This document shows, in pieces, positions 29,430-38,331 of a stretch of 64,000 nucleotides of DNA; position 1 is the first letter of the stretch; each line of letters opens with the position of its first letter. This DNA comes from a virus. A program made the translations under genes and the position numbers. The notes below the pieces were generated by a model. It saw nothing but the letters and a program-made list of their open reading frames with translations, did no database searches and was not told where the DNA came from. Location: positions 1 through 64,000 of IMG/VR virus record IMGVR_UViG_3300027779_000018, one strand, 5' to 3'.

Positions 29430-30459
29430 CGAGTCAAGAATAGTCCAAGAGGCACCTGAGAAGAACTACAAGTTAGTTCTCATTTCTCATGATGATCCTA
29501 ATGACACTAATGATACTGGTGTCCTGATTAGAGACACCGCTAAGAAGATGGGCATTGAAGTACACCTATGTGAATTCATGGGAGCTTACCTTACTAGGAA
29601 GGGGAAGAAGACATTCCTCAATTCATTTAAAGTCAACAAGGAAGGTGATATAGAAACATTAGGTGGTGATAAAGGTATCACCGATGGTAAAGATCACATG
29701 CAAGAACCTATCGAACTGGATGACAACACTCTCATCATGGTCAGAGGTATCGGAACAAGTGGTATCAGTGGTAACGCATCGTGGAAGAACTTAGCATTTC
29801 AACTTGAACAAGAAGGACATTCAGTCGTTAACTCTACCCAGTGTCATTGGTATTGTGCAGACAAAGACCTCAATCAATATATGTTTGAGAAAGAACACTT
29901 CACCACCCCCATTACTACAAGGATGACTCATTCAGAAGATGGTGTTGAAGCCATGAAACGAATTGGTGATGAGTTCCCTGTAATATTAAAAACAGGAACA
30001 GGAAGTCGTGGTATAGGTGTAGTGTACATTGAGTCTCATAAAACCCTTAGAGCAATCGCACAATTATTATATCGTGAGTCAGAGTGGACAGATATTCTTT
30101 TACAAGAGTTTGTAAAATGTAAATACGATGTTCGTGCAATTGTTTGTTGTGGTGAAGTGATCGGTGCAATGAAACGTCCAATCGTGGATGGAGATTTCAG
30201 AAGTAATGTTTCACAAGGTTCAAAAGCAGAAGCAATGGAGTTGACCGAAAAAGAAATTGCAGAATGTATCAGAGCTGCAGATTGTGTCGAAGCAAAAATA
30301 TCAGGAGTGGATTTTATTCCTGCGACAGACAGAGAGAAAGGTGAACCAATATTCATTGAAGTAAATTCAACGCCAGGCTTAAAAGGAATTGCAGAAGTCA
30401 TTCCAAACATAGTGAAGGATGTCCTGAAGTGTTTTTATAATAGAGAGTTTTGGAAATAG
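29416..30459 (+). CDS. RimK-like ATP-grasp ligase, 347 aa
   Basis: ATP-grasp fold of the RimK/alpha-L-glutamate ligase type: FPVILKTGTGSRGIGVVYIES (ATP-binding Lys and Gly-loop), ILLQEFVKCKYDVRAIVCCGEVIGAMKR, and FIEVNSTPGLKGI (Mg ligands Glu/Asn). Members ligate amino acids to protein or small-molecule carboxylates, as RimK glutamylates ribosomal protein S6. ATG 29416 is chosen over an upstream in-frame ATG inside the previous gene. The substrate is unknown; a ribosome target would fit with the phage bS21. Confidence 0.85.
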   Translation: MKSFNESRIVQEAPEKNYKLVLISHDDPNDTNDTGVLIRDTAKKMGIEVHLCEFMGAYLTRKGKKTFLNSFKVNKEGDIETLGGDKGITDGKDHMQEPIELDDNTLIMVRGIGTSGISGNASWKNLAFQLEQEGHSVVNSTQCHWYCADKDLNQYMFEKEHFTTPITTRMTHSEDGVEAMKRIGDEFPVILKTGTGSRGIGVVYIESHKTLRAIAQLLYRESEWTDILLQEFVKCKYDVRAIVCCGEVIGAMKRPIVDGDFRSNVSQGSKAEAMELTEKEIAECIRAADCVEAKISGVDFIPATDREKGEPIFIEVNSTPGLKGIAEVIPNIVKDVLKCFYNREFWK

Positions 30460-30461
30460 AC

Positions 30462-30491
30462 TTGACAATGGGTTGAACATTTTGATATACT
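30462..30491 (+). promoter_or_regulatory. Early sigma70-like promoter
   Basis: TTGACA (30462-30467), 18-bp spacer, TATACT (30486-30491), immediately after the ligase gene. It drives the RNase H operon. Confidence 0.8.
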
Positions 30492-30523
30492 AGATACAAT
30501 AAAACTTCAACTAGAAAATATAT

Positions 30524-31225
30524 ATGATGACAAACACAATATCAATACAAGACCGATGTGCAAATAAAGCCTTAGATGCTTTCGGTGAAATAGAATACCA
30601 AATAGACGAATACCTTGCACGACCCTTTGGAAGTGACTGGGAGTGCATTAGGTATTTAAATAAACTTGCATATTCCCCCATGGTAATAAAATACATGAGG
30701 GGTCAATTATCTGACATGGTCACCGAAGTAAAAAATAAAGAAGGGTGTGAACAGTTAGAGGAAGCCTACAGCTTCCTAAACAAATCAGAAAAGAAAAAAT
30801 TCCTAACATTCCTAGATTCAATCGAAAGTGATATTGCACGATACCTTGTAACTAATAAAACAAGACGTAAAGCAAAAATTAAAACCCCTGCACAGATGGT
30901 TGCTAAACTCCCTTACCTTAAACAAGACCACGAGCTGGTGTCGATTAATCCTGAAGAGATTATTCGTGCAAGGATGTTATACACTTATAATATTAAGACA
31001 AGGAGACTAGCATCTTACACTGGACATTTATCTGTCAAAGCAACCAGTATTATAGGATTTGATAAGAGTGAAGAAAAGACCTTGACAGATCGTAGGCTTC
31101 TTGATAGAATGGTACAAGGTGGTAATATAATTGCATCGGGTTTCATGGACGAATTAAAAACCAAGTCATATGAACCCAGTAAGATAATTACCAAAAATAC
31201 AATATTATTAAAAGTGATTAAATAA
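30524..31225 (+). CDS. Conserved hypothetical protein, 233 aa
   Basis: Soluble helical protein with LNKSEKKKFLTFLDSIESDIARYLVTNKTRRKAKIKTPAQMVAKLPYLKQD followed by a beta-rich half. I associate this with a marine T4-like family found next to rnh, with no known role. It shares one base with the RNase H start, so the two are coupled. Confidence 0.7.
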   Translation: MMTNTISIQDRCANKALDAFGEIEYQIDEYLARPFGSDWECIRYLNKLAYSPMVIKYMRGQLSDMVTEVKNKEGCEQLEEAYSFLNKSEKKKFLTFLDSIESDIARYLVTNKTRRKAKIKTPAQMVAKLPYLKQDHELVSINPEEIIRARMLYTYNIKTRRLASYTGHLSVKATSIIGFDKSEEKTLTDRRLLDRMVQGGNIIASGFMDELKTKSYEPSKIITKNTILLKVIK

Positions 31226-32061
31226 TGATTCTAATAGATTTTACCCAAACCATAATAGCAGGTTTGATGGCACAGCTCAAGATGAACAATGGTGAGGTGT
31301 CAGAAGATATGTTACGACATATGATATTGAACTCTGTTCGTGTTTATCAGAAACGATACTCTAATGAATATGGTGAGATCACTTTATGTACGGATGCACC
31401 CAATACATGGAGAAAAGAATTCATGCCATTGTATAAAGCAAACCGTAAGAAGACTAGAGATAAATCAGACCTAGACTGGGGTATGTTATTCGAAACACTT
31501 AATAAAGTTAAACAGGAAATCAAAGAGAACTTCCCATACCGATATATGTATGTTGAACGTGCAGAGGCAGATGACATCATCGCCATCCTAGTTAAACATG
31601 CAAAAGAACCAGTGATGATAGTCAGTGGAGATAAAGACTTCCAACAGTTACACAAGTATGACTATGTGAAACAATGGAGTCCCAACCTAAATAAACTAAT
31701 AGATTGTCCCAACCCTGAATTGTTTCTTAGGGAACATATTCTAACTGGGGACAAATCAGATGGCATTCCAAATATATTATCTAATGATGATTGTTTTGCA
31801 GAAGGTATCAGACAGACACCTTTAAGAAAAGGTATAAAAGATAGTTACCTCAGAATGACCATTGAAAAAGACGATAAATACTATCGGAACTATTTAAGAA
31901 ACCAAACTCTTATTGACCTAGAGTTCATTCCTCAAGATTTAGAGGATTGTATCTTAGACGAGTTTTCAAAGACTGCACCTGTAAGAGGGAAAGTATTTGA
32001 TTACCTAAGAACACATAGGTTGAATGAGTTATTAAATCATGTAGAGGACTTTACGTTATGA
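31225..32061 (+). CDS. rnh: RNase H / 5'-3' exonuclease (T4 Rnh, FEN family)
   Basis: 278 aa. The order of acidic motifs is that of FEN-type nucleases: MILIDF, CTDAPNTWRKEFMPLYKANRKK (arginine/lysine arch), ERAEADDIIAIL, IVSGDKDFQQL and LTGDKSDGIPNI. It removes RNA primers of Okazaki fragments and works with gp32 in T4. It overlaps the next gene by 4 bases. Confidence 0.93.
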   Translation: MILIDFTQTIIAGLMAQLKMNNGEVSEDMLRHMILNSVRVYQKRYSNEYGEITLCTDAPNTWRKEFMPLYKANRKKTRDKSDLDWGMLFETLNKVKQEIKENFPYRYMYVERAEADDIIAILVKHAKEPVMIVSGDKDFQQLHKYDYVKQWSPNLNKLIDCPNPELFLREHILTGDKSDGIPNILSNDDCFAEGIRQTPLRKGIKDSYLRMTIEKDDKYYRNYLRNQTLIDLEFIPQDLEDCILDEFSKTAPVRGKVFDYLRTHRLNELLNHVEDFTL

Positions 32062-32570
32062 CAGAAAAGAAAGGAAGAGGGCGTCCCAAGGGAGCTCCAA
32101 ATAAACCGTTAATGGAAATTGATACAAAAAGAAATACACTTCTAAACAATGCAGATGTTGTTGAAATTTTGAGTCAAGCAAACCTAGTTGCACCTGAGAA
32201 CGAAACCCATGCAGTCAATGGACTTATGGTATTCGGTAAAAAGAATGGTGCAATCAAACCAATCCTACAGTGGGTCTTCTCTTCGAAGATCAACTCAACC
32301 TTGCCTGAAGGCAAGACTCCGTACAAAAGTAATGATGCACCAGCAACAGACTTAGCTGAAACCAGTCTAAGGTTTGAACACAGGTTATTCAAGTATTTTG
32401 TAACAGAGCAGATTCCTATGACAAAGCGTGAAGCTATGTGGATAGGTATGTTGGAAGGAATACCTACTAGGGAAGCAGAATTGATGGACTTAGTAAAAGA
32501 CGGTAAGTGGCCGTTTAAAAATATCACTGGTGAGATCGCGAAGAAAGCTTTCTCTGACATTAACATTTAA
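32058..32570 (+). CDS. AT-hook-bearing protein, 170 aa
   Basis: The N-terminus GRGRPKGAPNKP is an AT-hook-like minor-groove binder. The remaining 150 residues are alpha/beta with no recognised fold. It sits where T4 places small DNA-binding late-transcription factors (after rnh), but I cannot align it with DsbA. DNA binding is likely; the role is unknown. Confidence 0.7.
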   Translation: MTEKKGRGRPKGAPNKPLMEIDTKRNTLLNNADVVEILSQANLVAPENETHAVNGLMVFGKKNGAIKPILQWVFSSKINSTLPEGKTPYKSNDAPATDLAETSLRFEHRLFKYFVTEQIPMTKREAMWIGMLEGIPTREAELMDLVKDGKWPFKNITGEIAKKAFSDINI

Positions 32571-32680
32571 TAAATATAAGAGTAGTTCGAGACTATAGAT
32601 ATAATTAGGACTGGATTGAACGAGTCAATAAAAACTTTTTTAGTCGTATACTGCTCCATGGGAATTGAGGAAATTTAATA

Positions 32681-34174
32681 ATGAATGACATGGATAAAAA
32701 TCAAACAATGTTCGCTCAAGAGCAGGTTGTTTCTGAACCTACAGAAATAGAAAAAATACAAAACAGAGTAGCTAACTTTGCTGTCAGGGTAAAACCTAAT
32801 ACGGCCGAAGCAATTAGTGCTACTCTACAAATGTGTTTATCTAAAGGTATGTTTGGAATAGACGATCTAGATGCAGTGGTTACAATTCGTGAAGAGATCA
32901 CAAAGGGGTTAATTGAGTACCGTAGTACAGTTGAAAATGCACAGAAACAATTAGACAGTGCAGTAGAAGAACAACAAAAAGTATTACAGGCAGAAGCAGA
33001 AGCTAGAGTTGAAGCAGATAGACAAAGGTTAATTGACGAAAGACTTCTAAGAAAAAGAACTGAAGATCGTGTAGCACAAATGGAAGCAGCCCTTGCGAAA
33101 GCAGGATTGCACATAGACTTAAATGGTGACGGCATTGTTGGATTACAACAAGGACAACCTGAAGATACTCTAACTGCAAACGAACAATCACAAGTTGCTG
33201 AAATGTTAGCACAGTCTAAAGAAGCTGTTCATGCACCAGTTGATTCTTCTCCATATAAACACACTATGCCTGTACCACCAGTTGCACCAGTAGAACCAAC
33301 CAAACCTCATCAAACTAGTAATGCATTTAAATTAGCACGGATGTTAAATCCTGTTAGTGAAGTTCCTGAACCTAGTGAATCAGAGATTATGCAATCGGAG
33401 CTAGAACCGATCTACCACCCAACCGAACATGACGAGTCTGATGATCTAGAAGATGCCAAACAAATTGAAGCAGAACTAGATGCAGTCCTTTCAGGAGAAA
33501 GAGTAATATCTGAAGACCCTGAATTTGTGGAACGAATAGAAAAGGCAACCAAGTCCTTTAAAGATTTTGTTCCCTCTGATGTAGTAGCAGGTGGTGTAGA
33601 TACTGAATCCTTTATGGAAGAAGTTGCAAGTGTTGATCCTGATGTTGATCCCGATTCAGACTTCGAAGACTCTGCAGAATTTTATAATGGTGAAGAAGAA
33701 ACTACCAAGACACCTATTGCAGCTGGAGTCTATGTTGAACATACAGAAACCCCTGATGAAGAACCTACCTTAGACATTGGGTATTCATCAAGTAACCCAA
33801 TGGTCACAGCTGGTAATGCACCCAACATAACAGGTGTTGAAATTGGTGAGAATGATGTAGTCATTCGATCAGATGCAATTAAAATTATGGATGAAATTCC
33901 TACCCCTTCAGTTCAAGAAGAGGATGAGTTTGAAGAAGTTGTAATTCCTAATCGTGCAGAACTAAATGCAATGACTAAGAAACAACTTTCCAATTCAGCT
34001 GAGAAGTTGAGTTTCACTATAGACAAAAAATTAACTAAAGCGAAAATGGTTGACTCTTTTGAAGAACAATCCAATGTGTTGATTGAAGAATTAACAGCTG
34101 GTGAAGAATTCGTGAGTGCAACTGAGGAAGATGTCGATGGTGATGAGGATAGGAGAGACGGCGGATACTTTTAA
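32681..34174 (+). CDS. Large acidic protein with coiled coil, 497 aa
   Basis: Residues about 70-135 form a long coiled coil (ENAQKQLDSAVEEQQKVLQAEAEARVEADRQ). IDLNGDGIVG near 141 resembles a calcium-binding loop. A highly acidic, Pro-rich disordered middle follows, and a C-terminal MTKKQLSNSAEKLSFTIDKKLTKAKMVDSF that resembles a SAP-like DNA-binding helix pair. It could be a virion or DNA-organising protein. A 110-bp leader region with an ATAAATA box at about 32569 precedes it. Confidence 0.7.
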   Translation: MNDMDKNQTMFAQEQVVSEPTEIEKIQNRVANFAVRVKPNTAEAISATLQMCLSKGMFGIDDLDAVVTIREEITKGLIEYRSTVENAQKQLDSAVEEQQKVLQAEAEARVEADRQRLIDERLLRKRTEDRVAQMEAALAKAGLHIDLNGDGIVGLQQGQPEDTLTANEQSQVAEMLAQSKEAVHAPVDSSPYKHTMPVPPVAPVEPTKPHQTSNAFKLARMLNPVSEVPEPSESEIMQSELEPIYHPTEHDESDDLEDAKQIEAELDAVLSGERVISEDPEFVERIEKATKSFKDFVPSDVVAGGVDTESFMEEVASVDPDVDPDSDFEDSAEFYNGEEETTKTPIAAGVYVEHTETPDEEPTLDIGYSSSNPMVTAGNAPNITGVEIGENDVVIRSDAIKIMDEIPTPSVQEEDEFEEVVIPNRAELNAMTKKQLSNSAEKLSFTIDKKLTKAKMVDSFEEQSNVLIEELTAGEEFVSATEEDVDGDEDRRDGGYF

Positions 34175-34595
34175 TTCTGTTGTTCGTGGTTTACATTTAA
34201 ATGAAGTAAGTCCTCTCCATGAGGATAAACTTCGTGGTATCGAAGAGGATGTATTGAGATTCGATTTACCACACGATCATTCTATAAGGTTAGGAACTCT
34301 TCACAATGGAGAGTATATATTTGTTGTGCAAGAAGGAAGTCACATTCTTTTCTCAGCACACCAGTTAAATAAAAACCCCCTTAGATCAGGAGTTCTAAAA
34401 ACCTTCTTACACAAAGAAAGGGGATTCCCTCGATCTGTAGAATTAGATGTCAATGAAGACGCACAGTTTGTTTGTATTCCTAAAGACCTAGCAGAAGGAT
34501 TTGTTGTGGACAATAAAATTAATTATGAACTTATTAAAGAAACACCTGAAGTGGAACGACACATAAGATGCACAAGGATTACTAGTGTCGAATAA
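34143..34595 (+). CDS. RmlC-like cupin protein, about 150 aa
   Basis: VVRGLHL...LRFDLPHDHSIRLGTLHNGEYIFVVQEGSHILFSAHQ and KERGFPRSVELDVNEDAQFVCIPKDLAEGFVV read as a beta jelly-roll with the IPxxxxxGF turn seen in dTDP-4-dehydrorhamnose 3,5-epimerases. The start is uncertain (34116 or 34143), inside the previous gene. It is followed by radical-SAM and SDR genes, consistent with a small biosynthetic cassette. Confidence 0.55.
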   Translation: MRIGETADTFNSVVRGLHLNEVSPLHEDKLRGIEEDVLRFDLPHDHSIRLGTLHNGEYIFVVQEGSHILFSAHQLNKNPLRSGVLKTFLHKERGFPRSVELDVNEDAQFVCIPKDLAEGFVVDNKINYELIKETPEVERHIRCTRITSVE

Positions 34596-35514
34596 CATCC
34601 CAACAACTGCAGTTGACCAACATGACTTTCTTGCTCACAGAAGAGAACAGGAAAAGAAACATTGGGCGAAAAAAACTGGAGAGTTAAATGAATTGGATTC
34701 AATCCTTACTGTTGAAGTTAACACTACTGAGTTGTGCAATCGTACCTGCGTATTTTGTCCAAGACACGACCCTAAAGTTTTCCCCAACAGGAATCTTCAT
34801 CTTACGGTTAAAGGTGCTTGCACCATTGCGACAGAGTTAGGACGAAATAACTTTAGTGGTAAAATATCCTTTAGTGGATTCGGAGAGAATTTACTTAACC
34901 CAAACTTCCAAACAATCGTGAGAGAGTTCAGAACACATTTACCAAATGCAACACTAGAGTGTAACACTAACGGTGACAAACTTACTGTTGAATATGCAAG
35001 AGAATTAATTAACAACGGACTAGACTTGTTGTACATTAATCTATACGATGGGATTGAACAGATGACTCCCTTCGAAGATATGATGAACCTCGCAGGACTC
35101 AATGAGACACAATATAAATTTAGAATGCACTGGGGAGACTTTGATACCCATGGATTGATTCTAAACAACAGGAGTGGAACGGTTGACTGGGTTGGAATAG
35201 AAGAATCTAGTATAACCAGTCTAAAAGGAAAGCCCTGTCACTACCCTTTCTACAAAATGTTTGTGGACTGGAATGGAGATGTACTTTTCTGTTCTAACGA
35301 TTGGGGAAGAGAACATGTTGTGGGTAACTTATTACAATCTACCCTACATGAAGTGTGGTTCAGTAAACCCATGAACAAGATCAGAAAGAGATTGATGAGG
35401 GGAGATAGATCACACTCACCCTGTAACAAGTGTAGTGTAGATGGTTCACTATTCGGCAAACAATCTTTTGAGATCGTCAAGGAGTATTATGAAAGTTCTA
35501 ATAACAGGAAGTAG
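34585..35514 (+). CDS. Radical SAM enzyme with SPASM-like C-terminus, 309 aa
   Basis: The CxxxCxxC cluster site is Cys51, Cys55 and Cys58 (CNRTCVFC). ISFSGFGENLLNP is the SAM-binding GGE-like strand. C-terminal cysteines (PCHYPFYKMFVDWNGDVLFCSND and PCNKCSVDG) match a SPASM/twitch auxiliary cluster. GTG start at 34585 overlaps the previous gene. Substrate unknown: peptide or sugar modification are both typical. The phage IscA could supply clusters. Confidence 0.88.
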   Translation: MSNNIPTTAVDQHDFLAHRREQEKKHWAKKTGELNELDSILTVEVNTTELCNRTCVFCPRHDPKVFPNRNLHLTVKGACTIATELGRNNFSGKISFSGFGENLLNPNFQTIVREFRTHLPNATLECNTNGDKLTVEYARELINNGLDLLYINLYDGIEQMTPFEDMMNLAGLNETQYKFRMHWGDFDTHGLILNNRSGTVDWVGIEESSITSLKGKPCHYPFYKMFVDWNGDVLFCSNDWGREHVVGNLLQSTLHEVWFSKPMNKIRKRLMRGDRSHSPCNKCSVDGSLFGKQSFEIVKEYYESSNNRK

Positions 35515-36061
35515 TGGACTAGCAAAAGTTATCGGGGATATGATAGCCGCAACTCCCTATGTTGGTTCTATACACATAATCAACCATGCTCGTATCGAAG
35601 ATTTATTAATGTGGACTCCACCTGAGTGGAACGAGTATGATGCATTTATTAATTGTGCTCATTTAGACTTTCAGCAATGCAATCTACTAATGTTGGCCTA
35701 CGAAGCATACAAAGAAGATGATAGTAAAACAATAATCAACATCTCATCTCGTGCAAGTCAGCCTAACATATCTAAGGGATACCTCTATGCGGCTCAGAAA
35801 GCCGCTCTACTGCATTTAAATAACAACCTAGTGTACAACTCAGACAAGAGATGTCGTATCACTACGATGAACCTAGGACTCTTAAATCACACTGACCTTC
35901 CTAGTATCTCACACAATGAGGTTGCAAGTTGGATATACAGTCACCTCACTACATCTAAACATGTAGACATACCTGAGATCACCCTTCAGAATAGGGCAAA
36001 CTACATGACCATTCAACGTGATAAAGAAACACTTAGAGAACTAGAGAGATATACTAAATAA
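35489..36061 (+). CDS. Short-chain dehydrogenase/reductase, 190 aa
   Basis: Rossmann start MKVLITGSSGLAKVIGD, the INISSRAS strand with the catalytic Ser, and Tyr100-x3-Lys104 (YAAQK) make a complete SDR active site. It is shorter than typical SDRs (about 250 aa). AAGGAG lies 5-10 bp before ATG 35489. It overlaps the radical-SAM gene by 26 bases, implying a joint pathway. Confidence 0.82.
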   Translation: MKVLITGSSGLAKVIGDMIAATPYVGSIHIINHARIEDLLMWTPPEWNEYDAFINCAHLDFQQCNLLMLAYEAYKEDDSKTIINISSRASQPNISKGYLYAAQKAALLHLNNNLVYNSDKRCRITTMNLGLLNHTDLPSISHNEVASWIYSHLTTSKHVDIPEITLQNRANYMTIQRDKETLRELERYTK

Positions 36062-36065
36062 TATT
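36054..36065 (+). promoter_or_regulatory. Late promoter CTAAATA abutting start codon
   Basis: CTAAATA (36054-36060) overlaps the SDR stop, followed by five bases ATATT and ATG 36066. There is no SD. Confidence 0.6.
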
Positions 36066-36314
36066 ATGACTACAGAATATAACGACTTTGGTTTTACCGC
36101 TATGGATGCAGATGAACTTGCGTCCATTGATTCTAAGATTATCGAGAAGACTACTACTGCAACGGAAGTAATCAACAAACTCGATGATTTCGTAAGACCC
36201 CTACTTGAGAATCTTGCAAAGGATTCAGACAAGGACTATATCTATTGGCCCAATCGAGTAGAGATCATAAACAAGAAATTAAAAGAATTAGACGAAATTC
36301 AAAAAACCCTCTAG
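36066..36314 (+). CDS. Conserved small T4-like protein, 82 aa
   Basis: Helical acidic protein with the conserved-looking phrase DKDYIYWPNRVEIINKKLKEL, which I associate with small proteins throughout T4-like phages. It has no established function. The start is at the predicted late +1, so it should be a late leaderless gene. Confidence 0.7.
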   Translation: MTTEYNDFGFTAMDADELASIDSKIIEKTTTATEVINKLDDFVRPLLENLAKDSDKDYIYWPNRVEIINKKLKELDEIQKTL

Positions 36315-36340
36315 ACAGAGAGTTGGGTTTATGTTATACT
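36312..36340 (+). promoter_or_regulatory. Early promoter with long leader
   Basis: TAGACA (36312-36317), 17-bp spacer, TATACT (36335-36340). The leader to the next ATG is about 133 nt and contains an AAAGG/CCTTT hairpin at about 36357-36375. Post-transcriptional control is possible. Confidence 0.7.
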
Positions 36341-36479
36341 AAATACATATGATGATTAAAGGGGATTAGCTCCTTTAGCTTCAAAGCAGACAAACCTATT
36401 TCGAAAGATACCATGGTGAGTCGATACAAAGAACGACTTAATTGTCAATGTTCCGAGTATTTAAAAAGAGGAAAAACCC

Positions 36480-37697
36480 ATGAGAGCAACAATCAACGCT
36501 TTTAAAACAGTCGTACCGTTTCAACAACCGACATTCAATAACAACCCACACTATCAACTAGACTTAACAATGAGTCTCGCGGAGAGTGGCTATCCAATTT
36601 ATAAGACCAAAGAGTTCCTTCTTAAGGTACTAGCTGGTGCAATAAAAACAGGACAAGTTAATAAAGATTATGATATCTTAAGTAAACTTCGTGCAAGAAA
36701 GTTTAATTTAATGAAAATGATCTCTGCAGCAGCCGAGAAGGATTTACAAACCAAAGGTTATTCTTCAGGTAACCAAGATGTAAAAATATTGCAAGAGGTT
36801 CTCGGAGAAGGTGGTACATTTTTATATAGTTCACCATGTCCTATGGTGGTAACTAATCCAACATCCTCAAAAGATGTGTTAGCAATTGGTGACAATAGAT
36901 TTGCAGCCAAAGGAAAACTTGGATGGAAGTATGATATCACTGATGTTATAGAATTGGATTTAACAAACACAGAAGATTTTGCAATCTATAAGATGATTTC
37001 GTCTAACAGTAACAACCATCCACATCAAACTTCAATGAAAACTAAAGAAGTGACTGCATTGGTCTATGAGATGGTTTGTAGGGATACTCAATTAATTGAT
37101 ATGTTCAATCCAAAGAAAAATACATTTGATAAAAACAAATGTTTTGATTTCATTAAATCATACAAAGAACCTATTACCTCAACTTCACTAAAAACAGTTC
37201 TAAAAAATGTACAAATAAAATTGAGTGAAGGAAGTCAGATTCGAGGAATGTTTAAAACCATGACATCTGATGGAGAGACTTTAAAACAAGCAACTGCTCT
37301 AGGTACAGACAAGAGAGACGATATCATAACTGTAGAAAAGGGTATGATTGATAGGTATCTATATGACAACATCGTTAAATTAGCTGGGACTTTTAATAAA
37401 CTATATGTCATTATGAAAGTAAACACTTCCGATTTTAGTATATCAGTAGATAAGTTAAATCAGAGCAGACGTGATGCCGCACATTCTCTAAAAATAATCT
37501 CGTCAGCTGCAAGTGCAATAGCTGGATTTAAAAAAGTGGGAATCAAACAAGCATACATAGACAATGTAGTAATCTTAGGTTACTGGTCACAACACTCATC
37601 AGAGTCAGCAGAACTTCTTCAAAGAGTGGATGTTAATGGTACGATTACAAGTGTGAGTCTTGATGAAGCATTGAACCTACCATCAATGGTTGTTTAA
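36480..37697 (+). CDS. Hypothetical protein, 405 aa
   Basis: Large soluble protein that I cannot place. It starts MRATINAFKTVVPFQQPTF and contains DNRFAAKGKLGWKYDITDVIELDL and a C-terminal NVVILGYWSQHSSESAELLQRVDVNGTITSVSLDEAL. There are no catalytic signatures or membrane segments. AAAGAGGAAA lies about 8 bp upstream. It is monocistronic, from its own early promoter to the terminator at 37712. Confidence 0.75.
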   Translation: MRATINAFKTVVPFQQPTFNNNPHYQLDLTMSLAESGYPIYKTKEFLLKVLAGAIKTGQVNKDYDILSKLRARKFNLMKMISAAAEKDLQTKGYSSGNQDVKILQEVLGEGGTFLYSSPCPMVVTNPTSSKDVLAIGDNRFAAKGKLGWKYDITDVIELDLTNTEDFAIYKMISSNSNNHPHQTSMKTKEVTALVYEMVCRDTQLIDMFNPKKNTFDKNKCFDFIKSYKEPITSTSLKTVLKNVQIKLSEGSQIRGMFKTMTSDGETLKQATALGTDKRDDIITVEKGMIDRYLYDNIVKLAGTFNKLYVIMKVNTSDFSISVDKLNQSRRDAAHSLKIISSAASAIAGFKKVGIKQAYIDNVVILGYWSQHSSESAELLQRVDVNGTITSVSLDEALNLPSMVV

Positions 37698-37711
37698 TTC
37701 AAAATAAAGTT

Positions 37712-37742
37712 TAAAAAGGGGTTTACAATGACCCCTTTTTTT
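37712..37742 (+). terminator. Intrinsic terminator with embedded -35 element
   Basis: AAAAAGGGGT and ACCCCTTTTT form a perfect 10-bp stem around TTACAATG, followed by more T. The loop holds the TTTACA of the next promoter, so the terminator and the promoter overlap. Confidence 0.9.
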
Positions 37743-37751
37743 TCGTATAAT
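37722..37751 (+). promoter_or_regulatory. Early promoter overlapping a terminator
   Basis: TTTACA (37722-37727), 18-bp spacer, TATAAT (37746-37751), with the family-typical ACAATG extension. It drives the three-gene set at 37788-38297. Confidence 0.75.
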
Positions 37752-37787
37752 GGTATCTACTATGAAACAATACAATAAGGAAAAAAT

Positions 37788-38060
37788 ATGAATAAAGCAG
37801 GAGAATATTACGCAGAAGACCCAAAGGTCATGCAAGTCGTAAAGTTAGGTCAGGAACTAATAGCAAAAGCAGAAGATGGAACACTATTCAATGGTAATGA
37901 CGATGAGTCATATAAACTATGGAATGCAGCCGTCACAGCAGGAAATCGAATGACTACATTCGGTATGGTTTGGAGCAACTTCAAATCAATGTCACAGTTA
38001 ACTAAGATCGAAGCATCAGCAGTGTTACAATATTTAGATATTAAGAGAAAGGATAAATGA
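37788..38060 (+). CDS. Hypothetical early protein, 90 aa
   Basis: Helical soluble protein (KVMQVVKLGQELIAKAEDGTLFNGNDDESYKLWNAAVTAGNRM). AAGGAAAA lies about 6 bp upstream of the ATG. It overlaps the next start by ATGA. Function unknown. Confidence 0.7.
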   Translation: MNKAGEYYAEDPKVMQVVKLGQELIAKAEDGTLFNGNDDESYKLWNAAVTAGNRMTTFGMVWSNFKSMSQLTKIEASAVLQYLDIKRKDK

Positions 38061-38230
38061 GGCTGATATTAGAAAACTATGGAGATGCAAGAATATTCTC
38101 AGAACGGCCCTATGGTTACAAGCGATATATCGTGGAATACAAGGATGGACGAACTGTAATGTACAGTAGTCTTTGGTATTCTCTAGAGAAAGTTAAAAAA
38201 TTTGTGGAGAAAGACTTAAATGGAACCTGA
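38057..38230 (+). CDS. Hypothetical early protein, 57 aa
   Basis: MRLILENYGDARIFSERPYGYKRYIVEYKDGRTVMYSSLWYSLEKVKKFVEKDLNGT: beta strands then a basic helix. It overlaps both neighbours (ATGA at the start, 11 bases at the end), which supports coding status. Function unknown. Confidence 0.6.
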   Translation: MRLILENYGDARIFSERPYGYKRYIVEYKDGRTVMYSSLWYSLEKVKKFVEKDLNGT

Positions 38231-38297
38231 AGACCATAGACCACTACTCTTATTAGGGTTAGCTTTAGTCATAATTTATGTAGTTATTTACCTCTAA
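38220..38297 (+). CDS. 25-aa single-span membrane peptide
   Basis: MEPEDHRPLLLLGLALVIIYVVIYL: an acidic head and one membrane helix reaching the C-terminus. It starts inside the end of the 57-aa gene and ends 5 bp before the next promoter. Its size limits certainty, but the helix and packing are convincing. Confidence 0.45.
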   Translation: MEPEDHRPLLLLGLALVIIYVVIYL

Positions 38298-38301
38298 ACA
38301 C

Positions 38302-38331
38302 TTGACAATGCCCTCACTTTTTTGTTATACT
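38302..38331 (+). promoter_or_regulatory. Early promoter, copy 2 of the duplicated 42-bp cassette
   Basis: TTGACA (38302-38307), 18 bp, TATACT (38326-38331). Bases 38299-38340 equal 13225-13266. Downstream ATGAAAAATCAAGAGGAAAC also parallels copy 1 with a few changes. Confidence 0.85.
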
